A DNA stretch of 64,000 nucleotides from Novosphingobium jiangmenense (GTDB taxonomy: Bacteria; Pseudomonadota; Alphaproteobacteria; Sphingomonadales; Sphingomonadaceae). Numbering within the stretch: position 1 is the stretch's first letter; each line of letters starts with the position of its first letter. The notes below the pieces were generated by a model that did no database searches, was not told the DNA's origin, and saw only the letters and a list, made by a program, of their open reading frames with translations. Shown piece after piece: positions 1-8,985 of this stretch. The position numbers were made by a program, and so were the translations under genes. Location: positions 186,001-250,000 of the forward strand of contig NZ_JADQDC010000006.1 of assembly GCF_015694345.1 (NCBI RefSeq), given 5' to 3'.

Positions 1-392
1 GCGGTATAATCGATCTCGTTAGAGTAGCCGCTGGCCGGCGCCGTACCGCGCGTTCCGTTGGCGAGACTGTCAGCCGCTATGGCCAAAGCCACGCTCGCCG
101 ACGTGCAGACCACGCGCGAAGTGACCGACGTGCCGTTCGGCGAGGCGCTCGCACTCGTTTCAAAACCCGGAGCCAGAGTACCGTCCGCTTCATCCAGCGT
201 CCCGAGTGCGATAGTCCCGGTAAAGCTGGAGGATGCCGCCCCGCCCGCTGACACCACCGAGCAACGGCCTTGCACGTTGCCCGTCAGGTTGACCGTGCCA
301 GTCACTGTCTGGGCGAGCGCCGGTGCGGATGCGGACGCAAGCGCGATCGCGAAAAGCGCGGCCCCGGCGATGATCGGAAGTCTGGACTTCAT
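1..392 (-). CDS. Secreted SCPU-like (spore coat U / Csu-pilin type) protein, C-terminus cut by window edge
   Basis: The frame opens with ATG at 392 and runs off the left edge after about 130 residues, so the C-terminus is missing. The first 28 residues are a clear signal peptide (KSR, then a long Ala-rich hydrophobic stretch ending APALAQ). The mature part starts TVTGTVNLTGNVQGRCSVV and has spaced single cysteines, Gly/Ser/Thr-rich beta-strand sequence and a GTL element, as in SCPU-domain proteins related to secreted pilin subunits. It lies 74 bases downstream of a second protein of the same kind on the same strand, which suggests a chaperone-usher-like operon continuing to the left. The family call comes from sequence style, not a decisive motif. 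The first cytosolic-looking residues are few and basic, as expected for Sec export. Confidence 0.6.
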   Translation of the reverse strand, partial: MKSRLPIIAGAALFAIALASASAPALAQTVTGTVNLTGNVQGRCSVVSAGGAASSSFTGTIALGTLDEADGTLAPGFETSASASPNGTSVTSRVVCTSASVALAIAADSLANGTRGTAPASGYSNEIDYT

Positions 393-466
393 GGCAATCG
401 GCCTTTCGATATGTGATTGGAGAGGGCAGGAGCGGTTGCTCCCGGCAGGTGGGAACGCAGGACAGA

Positions 467-1081
467 TCACAGCGCAGCCGACACGGTGACGGTCAGCGTG
501 TCGGAATAGCTGCCCTGGACGAGGACTCCTGGCCCGGGATAGGCAGGAGCGCTGACTTGCAGATAGGCACCGGCAAGATTCTGGGAGCTCGGCGCGATGC
601 GCAGGCCGCGGCTCTGCGTGGCCGGCCCAAGAAAGGTACACGGCGATGAAGCCGTAGCGACAAGGGTAGCCACCGAACATTGCGCCGAGGCGTTCGCACC
701 ACCCGCTCCGACCAGATTGAGGCTTACCGTGTAGGGCGCGATTCCGACGTAACCGGTCTCGCCCGGCTGCACCGCTGATCGCAGGCCGCCATTGGTCGAA
801 ACTACGGCAACGCGTGCTGCACCGTTGCAGTTAAGCACGAAGGGAAACTGGTTCGACCAGCCCGCCTGGTCAATCTGTCCGGCATCGAACGCCCCGCTGG
901 GCGCGCCACCGGTGGCAAAGCCGCACCGTCCACCAACCGATGCAGTGACCGGCAATGTCAGCGAGACCGGACTCCCGCCCACATAGGCCGTTGGCCCGGC
1001 GATGGTGGATTGGGCGTGGGCCACCGCGGGGTATAACCCCAGCAGCGCCGTCACTCCCAATTTTGTCACGCTCGAGACCAT
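467..1081 (-). CDS. Secreted SCPU-like protein
   Basis: This encodes about 204 residues. I chose ATG at 1081 because AGGGG lies about 8 bases upstream and it puts the signal peptide (VSSVTKLGVTALLGLYPAVAHA) at the N-terminus. In-frame starts further upstream would add an arginine-rich, non-conserved extension. The mature protein has paired cysteines near GGRCGF, LNCNG, AQCSV and SPCTF, and ends in the beta-strand SYSDTLTVTVSAAL, which resembles the terminal strand of SCPU-domain pilin-like proteins. With the next gene downstream it looks like part of an operon for a surface-assembled polymer, but the usher and chaperone are not in the window. The function is inferred. Confidence 0.6.
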   Translation of the reverse strand: MVSSVTKLGVTALLGLYPAVAHAQSTIAGPTAYVGGSPVSLTLPVTASVGGRCGFATGGAPSGAFDAGQIDQAGWSNQFPFVLNCNGAARVAVVSTNGGLRSAVQPGETGYVGIAPYTVSLNLVGAGGANASAQCSVATLVATASSPCTFLGPATQSRGLRIAPSSQNLAGAYLQVSAPAYPGPGVLVQGSYSDTLTVTVSAAL

Positions 1082-1201
1082 GCCACTACCCCTAGTTGCC
1101 ATCCGACAACGACGACGCAGGCGCGGCTTCCGCTCTTTCACACCCATTGGCAGGGCACAGTTGTTCGGCTCCGGAATTGCGAGAAGCGCAATGCGGATCA
1201 T

Positions 1202-1612
1202 CGAAGCCGAGCTTCAGTGAATGAACGTCAGCAGTGAAGCGTCTGAATTGGTTAACTTCTGCGTAACCTTTTACGCATCACTGCTTACATGCGTGACTCA
1301 CGATGGGTGCAAATCCGAGCAAACTTCCCCCAAGTGCATCGCATCTGGAGGATTTACGGTTATGGTAAATGCTTGAAATTGCGCAAGACGTGGCCGGCAA
1401 CGACCTTGGCATTTAACCATCCATGTCCGTGGAATCTATGGGCGTTTCAACCTGGTCAGCTGCCGCAGATTTGCCTCCAGCGGGATCGAGCTGACTTGGC
1501 AGCGCATTGCCCGACTGCCGGTTATAGTTAACGGCGTGCAGTCGATTACGGTCGTCCCTATACGGTCAGGGCAGTTCGTTACTGAGGCAATACGAGGTGA
1601 TTCGCGAGACGA
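1202..1612. other. 411-base gene-free stretch with two inverted repeats
   Basis: There is no credible gene here. It is less GC-rich than its surroundings. It contains a compact hairpin at 1260-1277 (TGCGTAA, 4-base loop, TTACGCA) and a longer imperfect inverted repeat at 1362-1372 and 1409-1420 (ATGGTAAATGC against GCATTTAACCAT, one base of offset, 36 bases between arms). Either could belong to the promoter region of the SCPU-like gene at 1081. A weak 6-bp hairpin (1596-1601 with 1612-1617) overlaps the stop codon of the acyl-CoA ligase and may slow transcription leaving the amine operon. No poly-U tract follows it. Confidence 0.5.
1260..1277. repeat. 7-bp perfect inverted repeat
   Basis: TGCGTAA and TTACGCA are separated by CCTT, about 180 bases upstream of the SCPU-like start. 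It could be an operator or a small hairpin. Nothing else supports a role. Confidence 0.4.
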
Positions 1613-3244
1613 TCACCCCGAACTTGCCAGCTCCGCTTCCATCATCTTGCGCATCTCGAATTTCTGCGCCTTACCGGTCACGGTCATGGCGAAGGCCTCG
1701 ACGATGCGTACATGGCGCGGCACCTTGTAGTGCGCGATGCGCCCCTTGCAGTGGGCGAGAACATCTTCTGGGCCGAGCGCCTCACCTCCCCGCGCGATTA
1801 CCCAGGCGCAGACTTCCTCGCCGAACTTCTCGTCCGAAACCCCGAAGACTTGTGCGTCCTGAATGGCCGGATGAGTCAGCAGGAACTCCTCGATCTCGCG
1901 CGGATAGATGTTCTCGCCGCCGCGGATGATCATGTCCTTGATGCGACCGGTGATGCGGACATAGCCGTTTTCATCCATCGTCGCGAGATCGCCGGAATGC
2001 ATCCAGCCATCCGCATCTATGGCCTCGGCGGTCTTGGCCGTATCGTCCCAGTACCCCAGCATGACGGCATAGCCGCGCGAGCAGTATTCGCCTTGCTGGC
2101 CGATCGGCAGCGGCTCGCCATCCAGGCCCACGATCTTGGCCTCGGCGTGCGGGTGCACCCGGCCTACCGTCCCGACACGCTCCTCAATGGGGTCGTCAGT
2201 GGCGGTCTGTGTCGTCAGAGGACTCGTCTCGGTCATGCCGTAGCCGATCGTCACCTCGCCCATGTTGAGGCGGTCCATGACCTGCCGCATCGTCGTCACC
2301 GGGCACGGCGATCCGGCCATGATGCCGGTACGCAGAGTGCTGACGTCGTAATCGTCAAGGTCCGGCTGCGCGAGGATCGTGATGAACATCGTCGGCACGC
2401 CGTAGAGCGCTGTGCATCCTTCGGCCTGAACCGCCTCAAGTGCCAGCTTCGGATCATAGGCTTCTCCCGGATAGACCATCGCGGCACCGCTGGTGAGCGA
2501 TGCGAGGTTGCCCAGGACCATGCCGAAGCAGTGATAGAGCGGCACCGGAATGCAGATGCGATCCCTATGCCCGAGCTTGATCGTGCGCGCCGTGAAATGG
2601 CCGTTATTGAGAATGTTGCGATGGGTAAGCGTCGCCCCCTTGGGGAAACCCGTCGTGCCACTGGTGAACTGGATGTTGATGGCATCGTTCTGATGCAGCG
2701 TTGCCGCAACAGCCTCGATCCGCTCCATGTCCGGATCCGCACGCAGGGACTCCCACGGCTCGAAACCGTCGTGCTGCTTCGCACCGAGAACAACGATTCC
2801 GCGCAGCATGGGCAGCTTCTCCTGCCCCAGCTCGCGCAGCATGGCCACGTAGTCGCTCGACTTGAAGCTTGCTGCGCTGACTAGGAAAGTGCAGCCGACC
2901 TTGTTGAGCGCATACTCGACCTCGCTGGTCCGGTAAGCAGGATTGATGGTGACGAGGATCGCACCGATCCGCGCGGTGGCGAACTGCAGCACTGTCCATT
3001 CGGCGCAGTTGGGCGCCCATATGCCGACCCGGTCACCCTTTGCCACCCCTCGATCAAGCAGGCCGGTGGCAACGCGGTCAACCTCGTGATCGAGTTCGGC
3101 CCATGTCCAGCGGATGCCCTGGTGGCGGGAGACCAGAGCAAGGTCCCCACCCCATTCACGGGCGGCATCGTGCAATGCCTGCCCGATGGTCTTTTCCAGA
3201 AGCGGCTCGTCAGTCGCGCCCTTGGCATAGGAAAGCTGCGTCAT
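1613..3244 (-). CDS. Acyl-CoA synthetase (AMP-forming), last gene of the amine operon
   Basis: This is a 543-residue member of the adenylate-forming family, which activates a carboxylate with ATP and joins it to CoA. The AMP/ATP loop is [11 protein letters not shown] at residues 193-203. The central GYGMTETSP motif, the SGDLATMD hinge motif and the C-terminal lysine region ([12 protein letters not shown]) are all present and in order. The length is typical of medium-chain fatty-acyl or aryl-acid CoA ligases. Its ATG overlaps the aldehyde dehydrogenase stop by four bases (ATGA), so the two are translationally coupled. In context it should convert the acid made from the amine-derived aldehyde into its CoA thioester. 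The chain length or aromatic nature of the substrate cannot be read from the sequence. Confidence 0.88.
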   Translation of the reverse strand: MTQLSYAKGATDEPLLEKTIGQALHDAAREWGGDLALVSRHQGIRWTWAELDHEVDRVATGLLDRGVAKGDRVGIWAPNCAEWTVLQFATARIGAILVTINPAYRTSEVEYALNKVGCTFLVSAASFKSSDYVAMLRELGQEKLPMLRGIVVLGAKQHDGFEPWESLRADPDMERIEAVAATLHQNDAINIQFTSGTTGFPKGATLTHRNILNNGHFTARTIKLGHRDRICIPVPLYHCFGMVLGNLASLTSGAAMVYPGEAYDPKLALEAVQAEGCTALYGVPTMFITILAQPDLDDYDVSTLRTGIMAGSPCPVTTMRQVMDRLNMGEVTIGYGMTETSPLTTQTATDDPIEERVGTVGRVHPHAEAKIVGLDGEPLPIGQQGEYCSRGYAVMLGYWDDTAKTAEAIDADGWMHSGDLATMDENGYVRITGRIKDMIIRGGENIYPREIEEFLLTHPAIQDAQVFGVSDEKFGEEVCAWVIARGGEALGPEDVLAHCKGRIAHYKVPRHVRIVEAFAMTVTGKAQKFEMRKMMEAELASSG

Positions 3245-4644
3245 CGCTTGATGTTCACCACCTGGGTCTGCGTGTATTCGGCGAGGCCTTCAACCGATTG
3301 CTCCACGCCGAGGCCACTGGACTTGAAGCCGGCCATCGGAATGTGCGGGCCGATGGCGATGTGCTGGTTGACCCAGACCTGCCCGCTCTCGATGCGCGAG
3401 GCGATGTCAGCCGCACGGCCGACGTCCTTCGACCAGACCGAACCGCCCAAGCCATAATCGCTGGAGTTGGCGCGCGCGATCACGTCCTCGACATCTTCGA
3501 ACTTGATGATCGGCAGGATCGGGCCGAACTGCTCCTCGTCGACGATCTTGTCGCCGTCGGTCACGTCGCGAACGATGGTCGGGCGGATGAAGTATCCCGC
3601 GCGCTCCATCACCTCGCCACCGGCAACAATCGTGCCGTCGGCCCGGGCTGCCTCAAGGAAGCCCTTGACCTTCTCGAACTGCATCGCGTTCTGGATCGGG
3701 CCGATCTGCGTGCCCTGCTGCAGGCCATCATCGACCACCGCCGCCTCGGCGAGGCGCGCCAGTTCGCCGCACATTGCGTCATAGATGTCGGCGTGGACGT
3801 AAGCGCGCTTCACCGCGAGGCAGACCTGCCCGTTGTTGAAGAAGGCATTGCCGAAAATGGCCTGTGCGGTTTCGCGCACATCGACATCCTCCAGCACGAT
3901 AGCCGGATCATTGCCGCCGAGTTCCAGCGTGACGCGCTTGAGCGTGTCTGCACCGCTGGCGGCAATGCGCTTGCCCGTAGCGGTCGAACCGGTGAAACCG
4001 ACCTTGGCGACATCCGGGTGCGCCGTAAGGTGCGGCCCGAGGTCGTTGGCGTCGGTGATGATGTTGACCACGCCTGCCGGGAAAACCTCGCGGCAGATTT
4101 CGCCGAGGATCAGCGCGCAGACCGGCGTCGTCGGCGCGGGCTTCAGCACGATGGCGTTGCCGGCGAGGACCGCCGGGCCGATCTTCCAGCACGCCACCAG
4201 CAGCGGGAAGTTCCACGCGATGATGCCCACGACCACGCCCAAGGGACGGTGCTTGACCGCGATGTAGCCGCTCGCGTCGTCCTGAATCACGCGATCGGGC
4301 AGTTCGAGCGTGGCGTAGTGGCGCAGATAGGCGTCGGTCATGCCGAGTTCGCCCATGGCCTCGGCCAAGGGCTTGCCCTGCTCCATCGTCAGCGCGCGGG
4401 CGAGATCGTCCTTTCGCGCGGCGATGGCATCGGCAAGCGCGATCAGCTTGGCCTGCCTTTCGGGCCAGGAAACGGCGGACCAGCCCGGCACGGCTGCCTT
4501 TGCCGCGGCGATGGCGGCATCGGCCTGCGCGGCGGAGGCGCGGGGAACCGTGCAGAACGGCTCCCCGGTTGCCGGGTTGATCACATCCTTCGTCATGTCG
4601 CCAGCGACGAGGTTGCCGCCGATCAGCAGCTTGTATTCAGCCAT
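3241..4644 (-). CDS. NAD(P)-dependent aldehyde dehydrogenase
   Basis: This 467-residue protein of the aldehyde dehydrogenase superfamily oxidises an aldehyde to a carboxylate in the cytoplasm. The active-site glutamate is E241 in LELGGNDP and the nucleophile is C275 in NNGQVC. The cofactor-binding WNFP (about residue 144) and FTGSTATG (about 217) are present. It sits between the TonB receptor and the acyl-CoA ligase in the amine operon, with 43 bases to the former and a four-base overlap with the latter. The likely substrate is therefore the aldehyde released by the TTQ amine dehydrogenase. That enzyme is periplasmic, so the aldehyde would have to cross the inner membrane. Family certain, substrate inferred. 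Confidence 0.9.
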   Translation of the reverse strand: MAEYKLLIGGNLVAGDMTKDVINPATGEPFCTVPRASAAQADAAIAAAKAAVPGWSAVSWPERQAKLIALADAIAARKDDLARALTMEQGKPLAEAMGELGMTDAYLRHYATLELPDRVIQDDASGYIAVKHRPLGVVVGIIAWNFPLLVACWKIGPAVLAGNAIVLKPAPTTPVCALILGEICREVFPAGVVNIITDANDLGPHLTAHPDVAKVGFTGSTATGKRIAASGADTLKRVTLELGGNDPAIVLEDVDVRETAQAIFGNAFFNNGQVCLAVKRAYVHADIYDAMCGELARLAEAAVVDDGLQQGTQIGPIQNAMQFEKVKGFLEAARADGTIVAGGEVMERAGYFIRPTIVRDVTDGDKIVDEEQFGPILPIIKFEDVEDVIARANSSDYGLGGSVWSKDVGRAADIASRIESGQVWVNQHIAIGPHIPMAGFKSSGLGVEQSVEGLAEYTQTQVVNIKR

Positions 4645-4687
4645 GGTCCTCTCCCGGCCGCTTTGCTGCGGCCTTGTGCAAGTTGTG

Positions 4688-6895
4688 TCAGAACTTCGCG
4701 CCCACTGTCACGCCGTACATGCGCGGATTGCCGATGTGGTTGTAATCGAAGCCGAAGCCCGCCAGCAGATCCACGCGCGAGGTGAAGTAGAACTTGTCGG
4801 TCAGGTTCTTGCCCCAGATCGAGGCATTGAAGCGACCGTCCGCGCTTTCCCAGTCGATGTGCCCGCCCACCAGAGCATAGGAAGACTGGCGCAGCCGGGG
4901 CACGTTGAGCACTTCGAAGAACTGGCTCGACTGGTAGGCAATGTCCGGGTGCAACGAGATCTTGCCCATGTCGCCATCGACCAGAGTGAGGTCTACGGTT
5001 GCGTTGAAGGTGAAGGTGGGCGCGTTCGAGAGGCGATTGCCCGCCACGTTCACGCCGCTGACGCTGCCGCGCTGGATCTTGGTGGCCAGGACGCCCATGC
5101 CGCTGTGGATGGTCAGGCGGTCGCTGGCACGGATGGTCAGCTCGGCCTCGCCACCGTAAATGCGCGACTTCGGAATGTTCAGCAGGGTCTGCGCCGCCGT
5201 TGTCGGATCGACGTTGATGAACTGCTGGTTGCGATAGTCGTAATAGAAGCCGGCAACGTTGAGCGTCACCTTTCGATCGGCGAACTGCGTCTTGGCGCCC
5301 ACTTCATAGGACGTCACCTGCTCGGGCTTCGCGATCGACAGCTCGGATGGATCGAAGAAGGCCTGCGCATTGAAGCTCGGCGCACGATAGCCGCGGCTGA
5401 CGCTGGCGTAGAGCAGGTTGCCATCGGCCAGCTTGTAATCGAAGCCGATCTTGCCCGAGACGTTGTCCTGCGAATAGCGCAGCGACGACAGCGGGATCAG
5501 GTTGACGATCAGCGAGTTGTCAACGCCCAGCGCGTCCGACCGGAACCCGCTCTGCAGGCCGGTATCGTGCGTGTAGCGCAAGCCGCCGCGCATGGTCACC
5601 GCGTCGGACAGCTCGTACTTCACGTCCGAATAGATCGCGTAGCTCTTCTTGAGCTGGTCAAACCGGTTGCGGAACAGGCAGGCGAACGGCAGGCCCACGG
5701 CGCAGTCGTTGGCAGTGATGCCCGGCACGCCATCGGAATCGATGTCCTTGCCGATCTCGAACGCGGTTTCGTTGAACACCTTCTCGCGGTGGAAGTAGCC
5801 GCCGAGGATAAAGTCGAACGGCCCGCCGAAGTCGCTGGTCAGGCGCAGGTCCTGTGCGAACTGGGTGGCGCGGTCGTTATAGGGGATTTCGAGCAGCTGG
5901 CTCGCGGTGCCGTCGGTGTCCTCGTAGAAGAACAGGCTGCCCTTGTCCCATGCGGTGATGCTGGTGACGGTCAGCGCATCGGAAACGTCGAAAGTGCTGG
6001 TCAGAGCCACCGAATAGGTTCGCGCGCGGCGCTTGGTGTCGATGTTCGAGGCGATCTCGCGCTTGCCGAGGCCAGGCCGGTTTGCTGCCTCCGGCTGCGC
6101 ATAGATCCCGTAGTTCTGCGGGTTCTGAAAGCTGGTCGAAGCTCGCAGGACAAACCGTACGCCTTCGGTCGCCTCGACGTTCAGGGTCGCGCGGATTGCG
6201 TATTCGTCGGTCGAGGCAAGATCGGGCTTGCCGGGAACCACGTTCTTGAACCAGCCATCGGCCTTGGCATAAGTCCCGGCGACGCGCAGCGCTGCCTTGT
6301 CGCCCAGCGGCACGTTGACCGCGCCGTTCAGATCAACCCGATTGTAGTTGCCATAGCCCGCGTTGAAGTAGCCGCTGGTCTCGCCGAGTTTGGCATTGTT
6401 GGCGATGATATTGACTGCGCCGCCGGTGGTGTTCTTGCCGTAGAGCGTGCCCTGCGGTCCGCGCAGCACTTCCACGCGCTCAAGGTCGTACATGGCAACC
6501 CCGAGGAAAGCGAAGTTGCCCTTGTAGACTTCGTCGTAATAGGTTGCGACCGGGCTCGCCTGGTTGAGGCTGTAGTCCGACATCGAGACGCCACGCAGCG
6601 AAAAGATCGGCGTGTTGTCGCCCACGATGGAAGTCAGCTGCAGGTTGGCGACCTTTGTCACCAGGCTGTCGACATTGACCACGCGCGACTTCGAAAGCGT
6701 ATCACCACCGATGGCGGAGACCGAGATCGGAATCGACTGCAGGCTTTCCGCGCGCTTGGTGGCGGTGACCACAATCTCGCCCTCGGGCACTGCGGTCTCG
6801 GCCTGCGATTCCTGCGCAAAGGCCGGTGTGGCGATGAAGATGGACGTTGCGGCTACCCCAGCCAGCGCGATCCCGCGAAAAAGACGTTCCCTCAT
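4688..6895 (-). CDS. TonB-dependent outer-membrane receptor of the amine operon
   Basis: This encodes about 735 residues. ATG at 6895 is the better start: GGGAG lies about 9 bases upstream, whereas the longer frame would need a TTG. A signal peptide ends ATPAFA-QES, followed by a TonB-box-like EIVVTATKR and a plug domain with the FSLRGV and RVEVLRGPQGTLYGKNT motifs. The barrel closes with a C-terminal aromatic strand (YGVTVGAKF). This type in sphingomonads resembles the iron-complex and nutrient receptors. Lying 17 bases after a cytochrome c gene and before the aldehyde dehydrogenase, it is probably the uptake receptor for the amine or a conjugate of it. An alternative is uptake of iron or a cofactor. 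Confidence 0.9.
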   Translation of the reverse strand: MRERLFRGIALAGVAATSIFIATPAFAQESQAETAVPEGEIVVTATKRAESLQSIPISVSAIGGDTLSKSRVVNVDSLVTKVANLQLTSIVGDNTPIFSLRGVSMSDYSLNQASPVATYYDEVYKGNFAFLGVAMYDLERVEVLRGPQGTLYGKNTTGGAVNIIANNAKLGETSGYFNAGYGNYNRVDLNGAVNVPLGDKAALRVAGTYAKADGWFKNVVPGKPDLASTDEYAIRATLNVEATEGVRFVLRASTSFQNPQNYGIYAQPEAANRPGLGKREIASNIDTKRRARTYSVALTSTFDVSDALTVTSITAWDKGSLFFYEDTDGTASQLLEIPYNDRATQFAQDLRLTSDFGGPFDFILGGYFHREKVFNETAFEIGKDIDSDGVPGITANDCAVGLPFACLFRNRFDQLKKSYAIYSDVKYELSDAVTMRGGLRYTHDTGLQSGFRSDALGVDNSLIVNLIPLSSLRYSQDNVSGKIGFDYKLADGNLLYASVSRGYRAPSFNAQAFFDPSELSIAKPEQVTSYEVGAKTQFADRKVTLNVAGFYYDYRNQQFINVDPTTAAQTLLNIPKSRIYGGEAELTIRASDRLTIHSGMGVLATKIQRGSVSGVNVAGNRLSNAPTFTFNATVDLTLVDGDMGKISLHPDIAYQSSQFFEVLNVPRLRQSSYALVGGHIDWESADGRFNASIWGKNLTDKFYFTSRVDLLAGFGFDYNHIGNPRMYGVTVGAKF

Positions 6896-6911
6896 AGTCT
6901 TTGCTCCCAAA

Positions 6912-7385
6912 TCAGGGTGATTGCGTTTCTGTTCTTTCCTGCACGAACCCCGCCACCAGCCGTGCTCTCATGTCGGCACGTTCAAGACGCAGGGGATGAC
7001 GCCGCAATTCGCCGATTTCCTTAGCCGTGTAGGGCCGGAAGTCGGTCGGCATGTGCGCCGGGTCGTAAGTGTAGAGTGTCCAGTTCAGCAGATTGGCGAG
7101 GCGCACGTCATCGAGATCGACAGTCGAGACGCCCGGCACCCGCCCGAGAAACTCGCGCCCGCCCGGTACGCCAAGGAACCGTGCGACGATGTTCTTCATC
7201 GGCGGATTGGAGTGGTCATCGCCGGTCCCGTCCGGACGATGGCACCCCTGACACTTGAGCATGTAGTCGATGCGCGCCTGCTGCGGATTGCTCACCCCGC
7301 GCATCGTCGGCACCGACGCCCGGACGCCCACTGCCGCCGCCAGAACGGCAAGGCCTGCAGCAAGTCCGAGCGCGGTCCGCTTCAT
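6912..7385 (-). CDS. Mono-haem c-type cytochrome, periplasmic (second of two)
   Basis: This is a 157-residue exported protein. The N-terminus KRTALGLAAGLAVLAAAVG is a signal peptide. A single haem attachment site, C45-QG-C48-H49, is visible; candidate axial methionines follow (PPMKN, AHMPTDF). Only one CxxCH is present, so it is not a di-haem MauG peroxidase. It starts inside the stop of the first cytochrome (ATGA) and ends 17 bases before the TonB receptor. It may take electrons from the reduced TTQ enzyme or from the first cytochrome. Its charged C-terminus beyond the haem domain (RRHPLRLERADMRARL) is not a usual class I cytochrome tail. Confidence 0.82.
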   Translation of the reverse strand: MKRTALGLAAGLAVLAAAVGVRASVPTMRGVSNPQQARIDYMLKCQGCHRPDGTGDDHSNPPMKNIVARFLGVPGGREFLGRVPGVSTVDLDDVRLANLLNWTLYTYDPAHMPTDFRPYTAKEIGELRRHPLRLERADMRARLVAGFVQERTETQSP

Positions 7386-7840
7386 TTGCCGCCTGCTCCC
7401 TCGTGAAGCTTGGCGACGTCGGCGGACGAGAGCGCCGCGCCCGAAGCCCGGTAGCCTGCAACCTCCTTGTCGGTGAAAGCTTTGAAAGCAGGCCCGGTCT
7501 TGGCGATCTGCGTGCCGACATGGTTCAGAACCGCTGCCGCAGAGGCATCGTCGAGGACCTGCGCTGGCATTACCCCGCGATAGGGTTTGCCCTCGACGGT
7601 CAACGGTCCGGAAAGTCCCCGAAGCACGGCAAGAGCGATGTAGCGTCGGCCCGCCGGTTTAGCCGCGAGGGCGCGGAAATCCGCTCCCAAAGGCGGATAA
7701 GCGCCCGGCACTCCGGCGCCGGTCTTGGTGTGACAGGCTGCGCAACGTGCGAACAACGCTGCGCCATCGGGAGCAGCGACAGCTGGAAGCGCCAGCGCTG
7801 CTATGCCCATCGCACCGACAAGACCGAACGCCACCTTCAT
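7382..7840 (-). CDS. Mono-haem c-type cytochrome, periplasmic (first of two)
   Basis: This encodes 152 residues from ATG at 7840. In-frame codons upstream lie inside the light-chain gene and are not credible. A signal peptide (KVAFGLVGAMGIAALALPAVA) precedes C33-AA-C36-H37, and the later GVMPAQVL supplies a plausible axial methionine. It looks like a class I cytochrome c. The gene overlaps the TTQ light-chain stop by four bases, which ties it closely to the dehydrogenase. TTQ enzymes pass electrons to small blue copper proteins or c-type cytochromes. No cupredoxin gene is present here, so this cytochrome is the best candidate acceptor. Confidence 0.85.
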   Translation of the reverse strand: MKVAFGLVGAMGIAALALPAVAAPDGAALFARCAACHTKTGAGVPGAYPPLGADFRALAAKPAGRRYIALAVLRGLSGPLTVEGKPYRGVMPAQVLDDASAAAVLNHVGTQIAKTGPAFKAFTDKEVAGYRASGAALSSADVAKLHEGAGGK

Positions 7841-8394
7841 TTCGGTGCGTCCAGGGCAACGCCTACGATAACCGCAGTCGAGCAGTTGTAGATGCTGCTT
7901 TCGGTGCCGAGGCACCAGTTGTAGTCGTTGTTCGATTGCGGGCGCACCTGCGGCCGATCGCCTTCGTTGCGGTTGCACAGGCACTGCCCGCAGGAGGAGA
8001 CGCCGCAGCAATCGTTGTAGCTGATGACATAGGCGCGGTTGTCAGCCGGATTGGTGCAAGTACCGATCCAGGTGATCGGCGACATCTCTGTCCCTGGCGG
8101 GCAAGTGCTGACCGAACCGCCGCAGCACGAGCACAGGAAGCCGTCGATCGCGCAGTAGCGCCAGTAGTCGCACGATGCCTGGTCGCCGGGATCCTGAGGG
8201 TTGCCGGAAGAGATCGGAGCATGGCCGCCGCCTCCCCCATGCGGGGATCCGCTGGCGGCTCGTGCCACCGGGAGCACCGGGAAGACCGCTGCCCCGGTGA
8301 TCGTTGCGCCAAGCCATGCGAGCGTGCTGCGGCGCGAGGTTCCGCGAGCGATGCCGCGCGTCAGGCGTTCAGTCCATTTGTCGAAATTGGCCAT
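7837..8394 (-). CDS. aauA: TTQ amine dehydrogenase light (catalytic) chain
   Basis: This is the 185-residue small subunit of the methylamine/aromatic amine dehydrogenase family, which oxidises primary amines to aldehydes and ammonia in the periplasm. The cofactor tryptophans can be placed: W109 (SPITW) and W160 (NDYNW) are 51 apart, exactly the spacing of W57/W108 in methylamine dehydrogenase. D84 and D128 fall at the offsets of that family's Asp32 and Asp76. Fourteen cysteines in the mature part fit its disulfide-rich fold. The N-terminus has a twin-arginine type leader (SRRSTLAWLG) plus a hydrophobic stretch. Methylamine versus aromatic amine specificity is not settled by the sequence. The lack of mauF, mauC and mauG nearby and the downstream genes favour the aau type. 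Confidence 0.93.
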   Translation of the reverse strand: MANFDKWTERLTRGIARGTSRRSTLAWLGATITGAAVFPVLPVARAASGSPHGGGGGHAPISSGNPQDPGDQASCDYWRYCAIDGFLCSCCGGSVSTCPPGTEMSPITWIGTCTNPADNRAYVISYNDCCGVSSCGQCLCNRNEGDRPQVRPQSNNDYNWCLGTESSIYNCSTAVIVGVALDAPK

Positions 8395-8397
8395 GGG

Positions 8398-8985
8398 TCA
8401 GGCTCCGTTCCGGCGGGCGAGAAAATCCTGGATCGAGGCGACGCCCCGCTCCTTGGCTTCGAACAGGCTTTCGAGATGTTCGCGGCTGTTGACGAGGCCC
8501 AGCGAGGCGACGCGTCCCTGTTCGTCGAGCAGCACGGCATAGGGCAGCTTCGATACGCCAAAGGCACGGCCGAGCGCTTCCGACAGGACCATGGGCACGC
8601 GTTCCAGTCCGCTCGCTTCACGCAGGCGCTGGTACTCGGCCTTCGAACCGTCACCTGCCACGACAATGTCCAGCCAATCGCTTTCAGCACCTGCTGCCGA
8701 ACGCACGACCGGAAGGAGCGACTTGCATACCGGGCAATCGGGCGAGGCGAAGAACAGCAGCTGACTGCGCCCTGCCCGCTTTCCGCCGATCTCGATGGGC
8801 GCCCCCTCGATGGTGGTCACCGTCATGGGACTCGCGACTTCGCCCACTTCGACCTTCTCGTGCAGGGTGAGTGCGCCTGCCGGGGCGACGCGTTCATGCA
8901 GGATACCGACCTGCCGGGCGAGTGCTGCGATCAGCAGCCCCTGCACGATGACGGCGGTCCATAACAGGATCTGGGATGTCAGCAT
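8398..8985 (-). CDS. mauD: Amine dehydrogenase accessory protein MauD (thioredoxin-like)
   Basis: This 195-residue protein has one N-terminal membrane anchor (ILLWTAVIVQGLLIAALA) and a periplasmic thioredoxin-like domain with C84-PV-C87 in FFASPDCPVCKS. MauD proteins are needed to fold and disulfide-bond the cysteine-rich light chain, whose gene follows three bases downstream. The ATG overlaps the last base of the mauE stop (TGATG). The length and order (mauE-mauD-light chain) are those of the known mau and aau clusters. Confidence 0.92.
   Translation of the reverse strand: MLTSQILLWTAVIVQGLLIAALARQVGILHERVAPAGALTLHEKVEVGEVASPMTVTTIEGAPIEIGGKRAGRSQLLFFASPDCPVCKSLLPVVRSAAGAESDWLDIVVAGDGSKAEYQRLREASGLERVPMVLSEALGRAFGVSKLPYAVLLDEQGRVASLGLVNSREHLESLFEAKERGVASIQDFLARRNGA

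Noticed and set aside
3040..7024. Long open frames on the plus strand opposite the aldehyde dehydrogenase and TonB receptor (581 and 894 codons)
   Set aside because: They are antisense to conserved genes in GC-rich DNA, have no ribosome sites and give low-complexity Arg/Ala-rich protein.
6912..7840. The cytochrome pair as a split MauG
   Set aside because: Each has its own signal peptide, start and class I-like single haem site, and the sizes do not match the two halves of a di-haem peroxidase.
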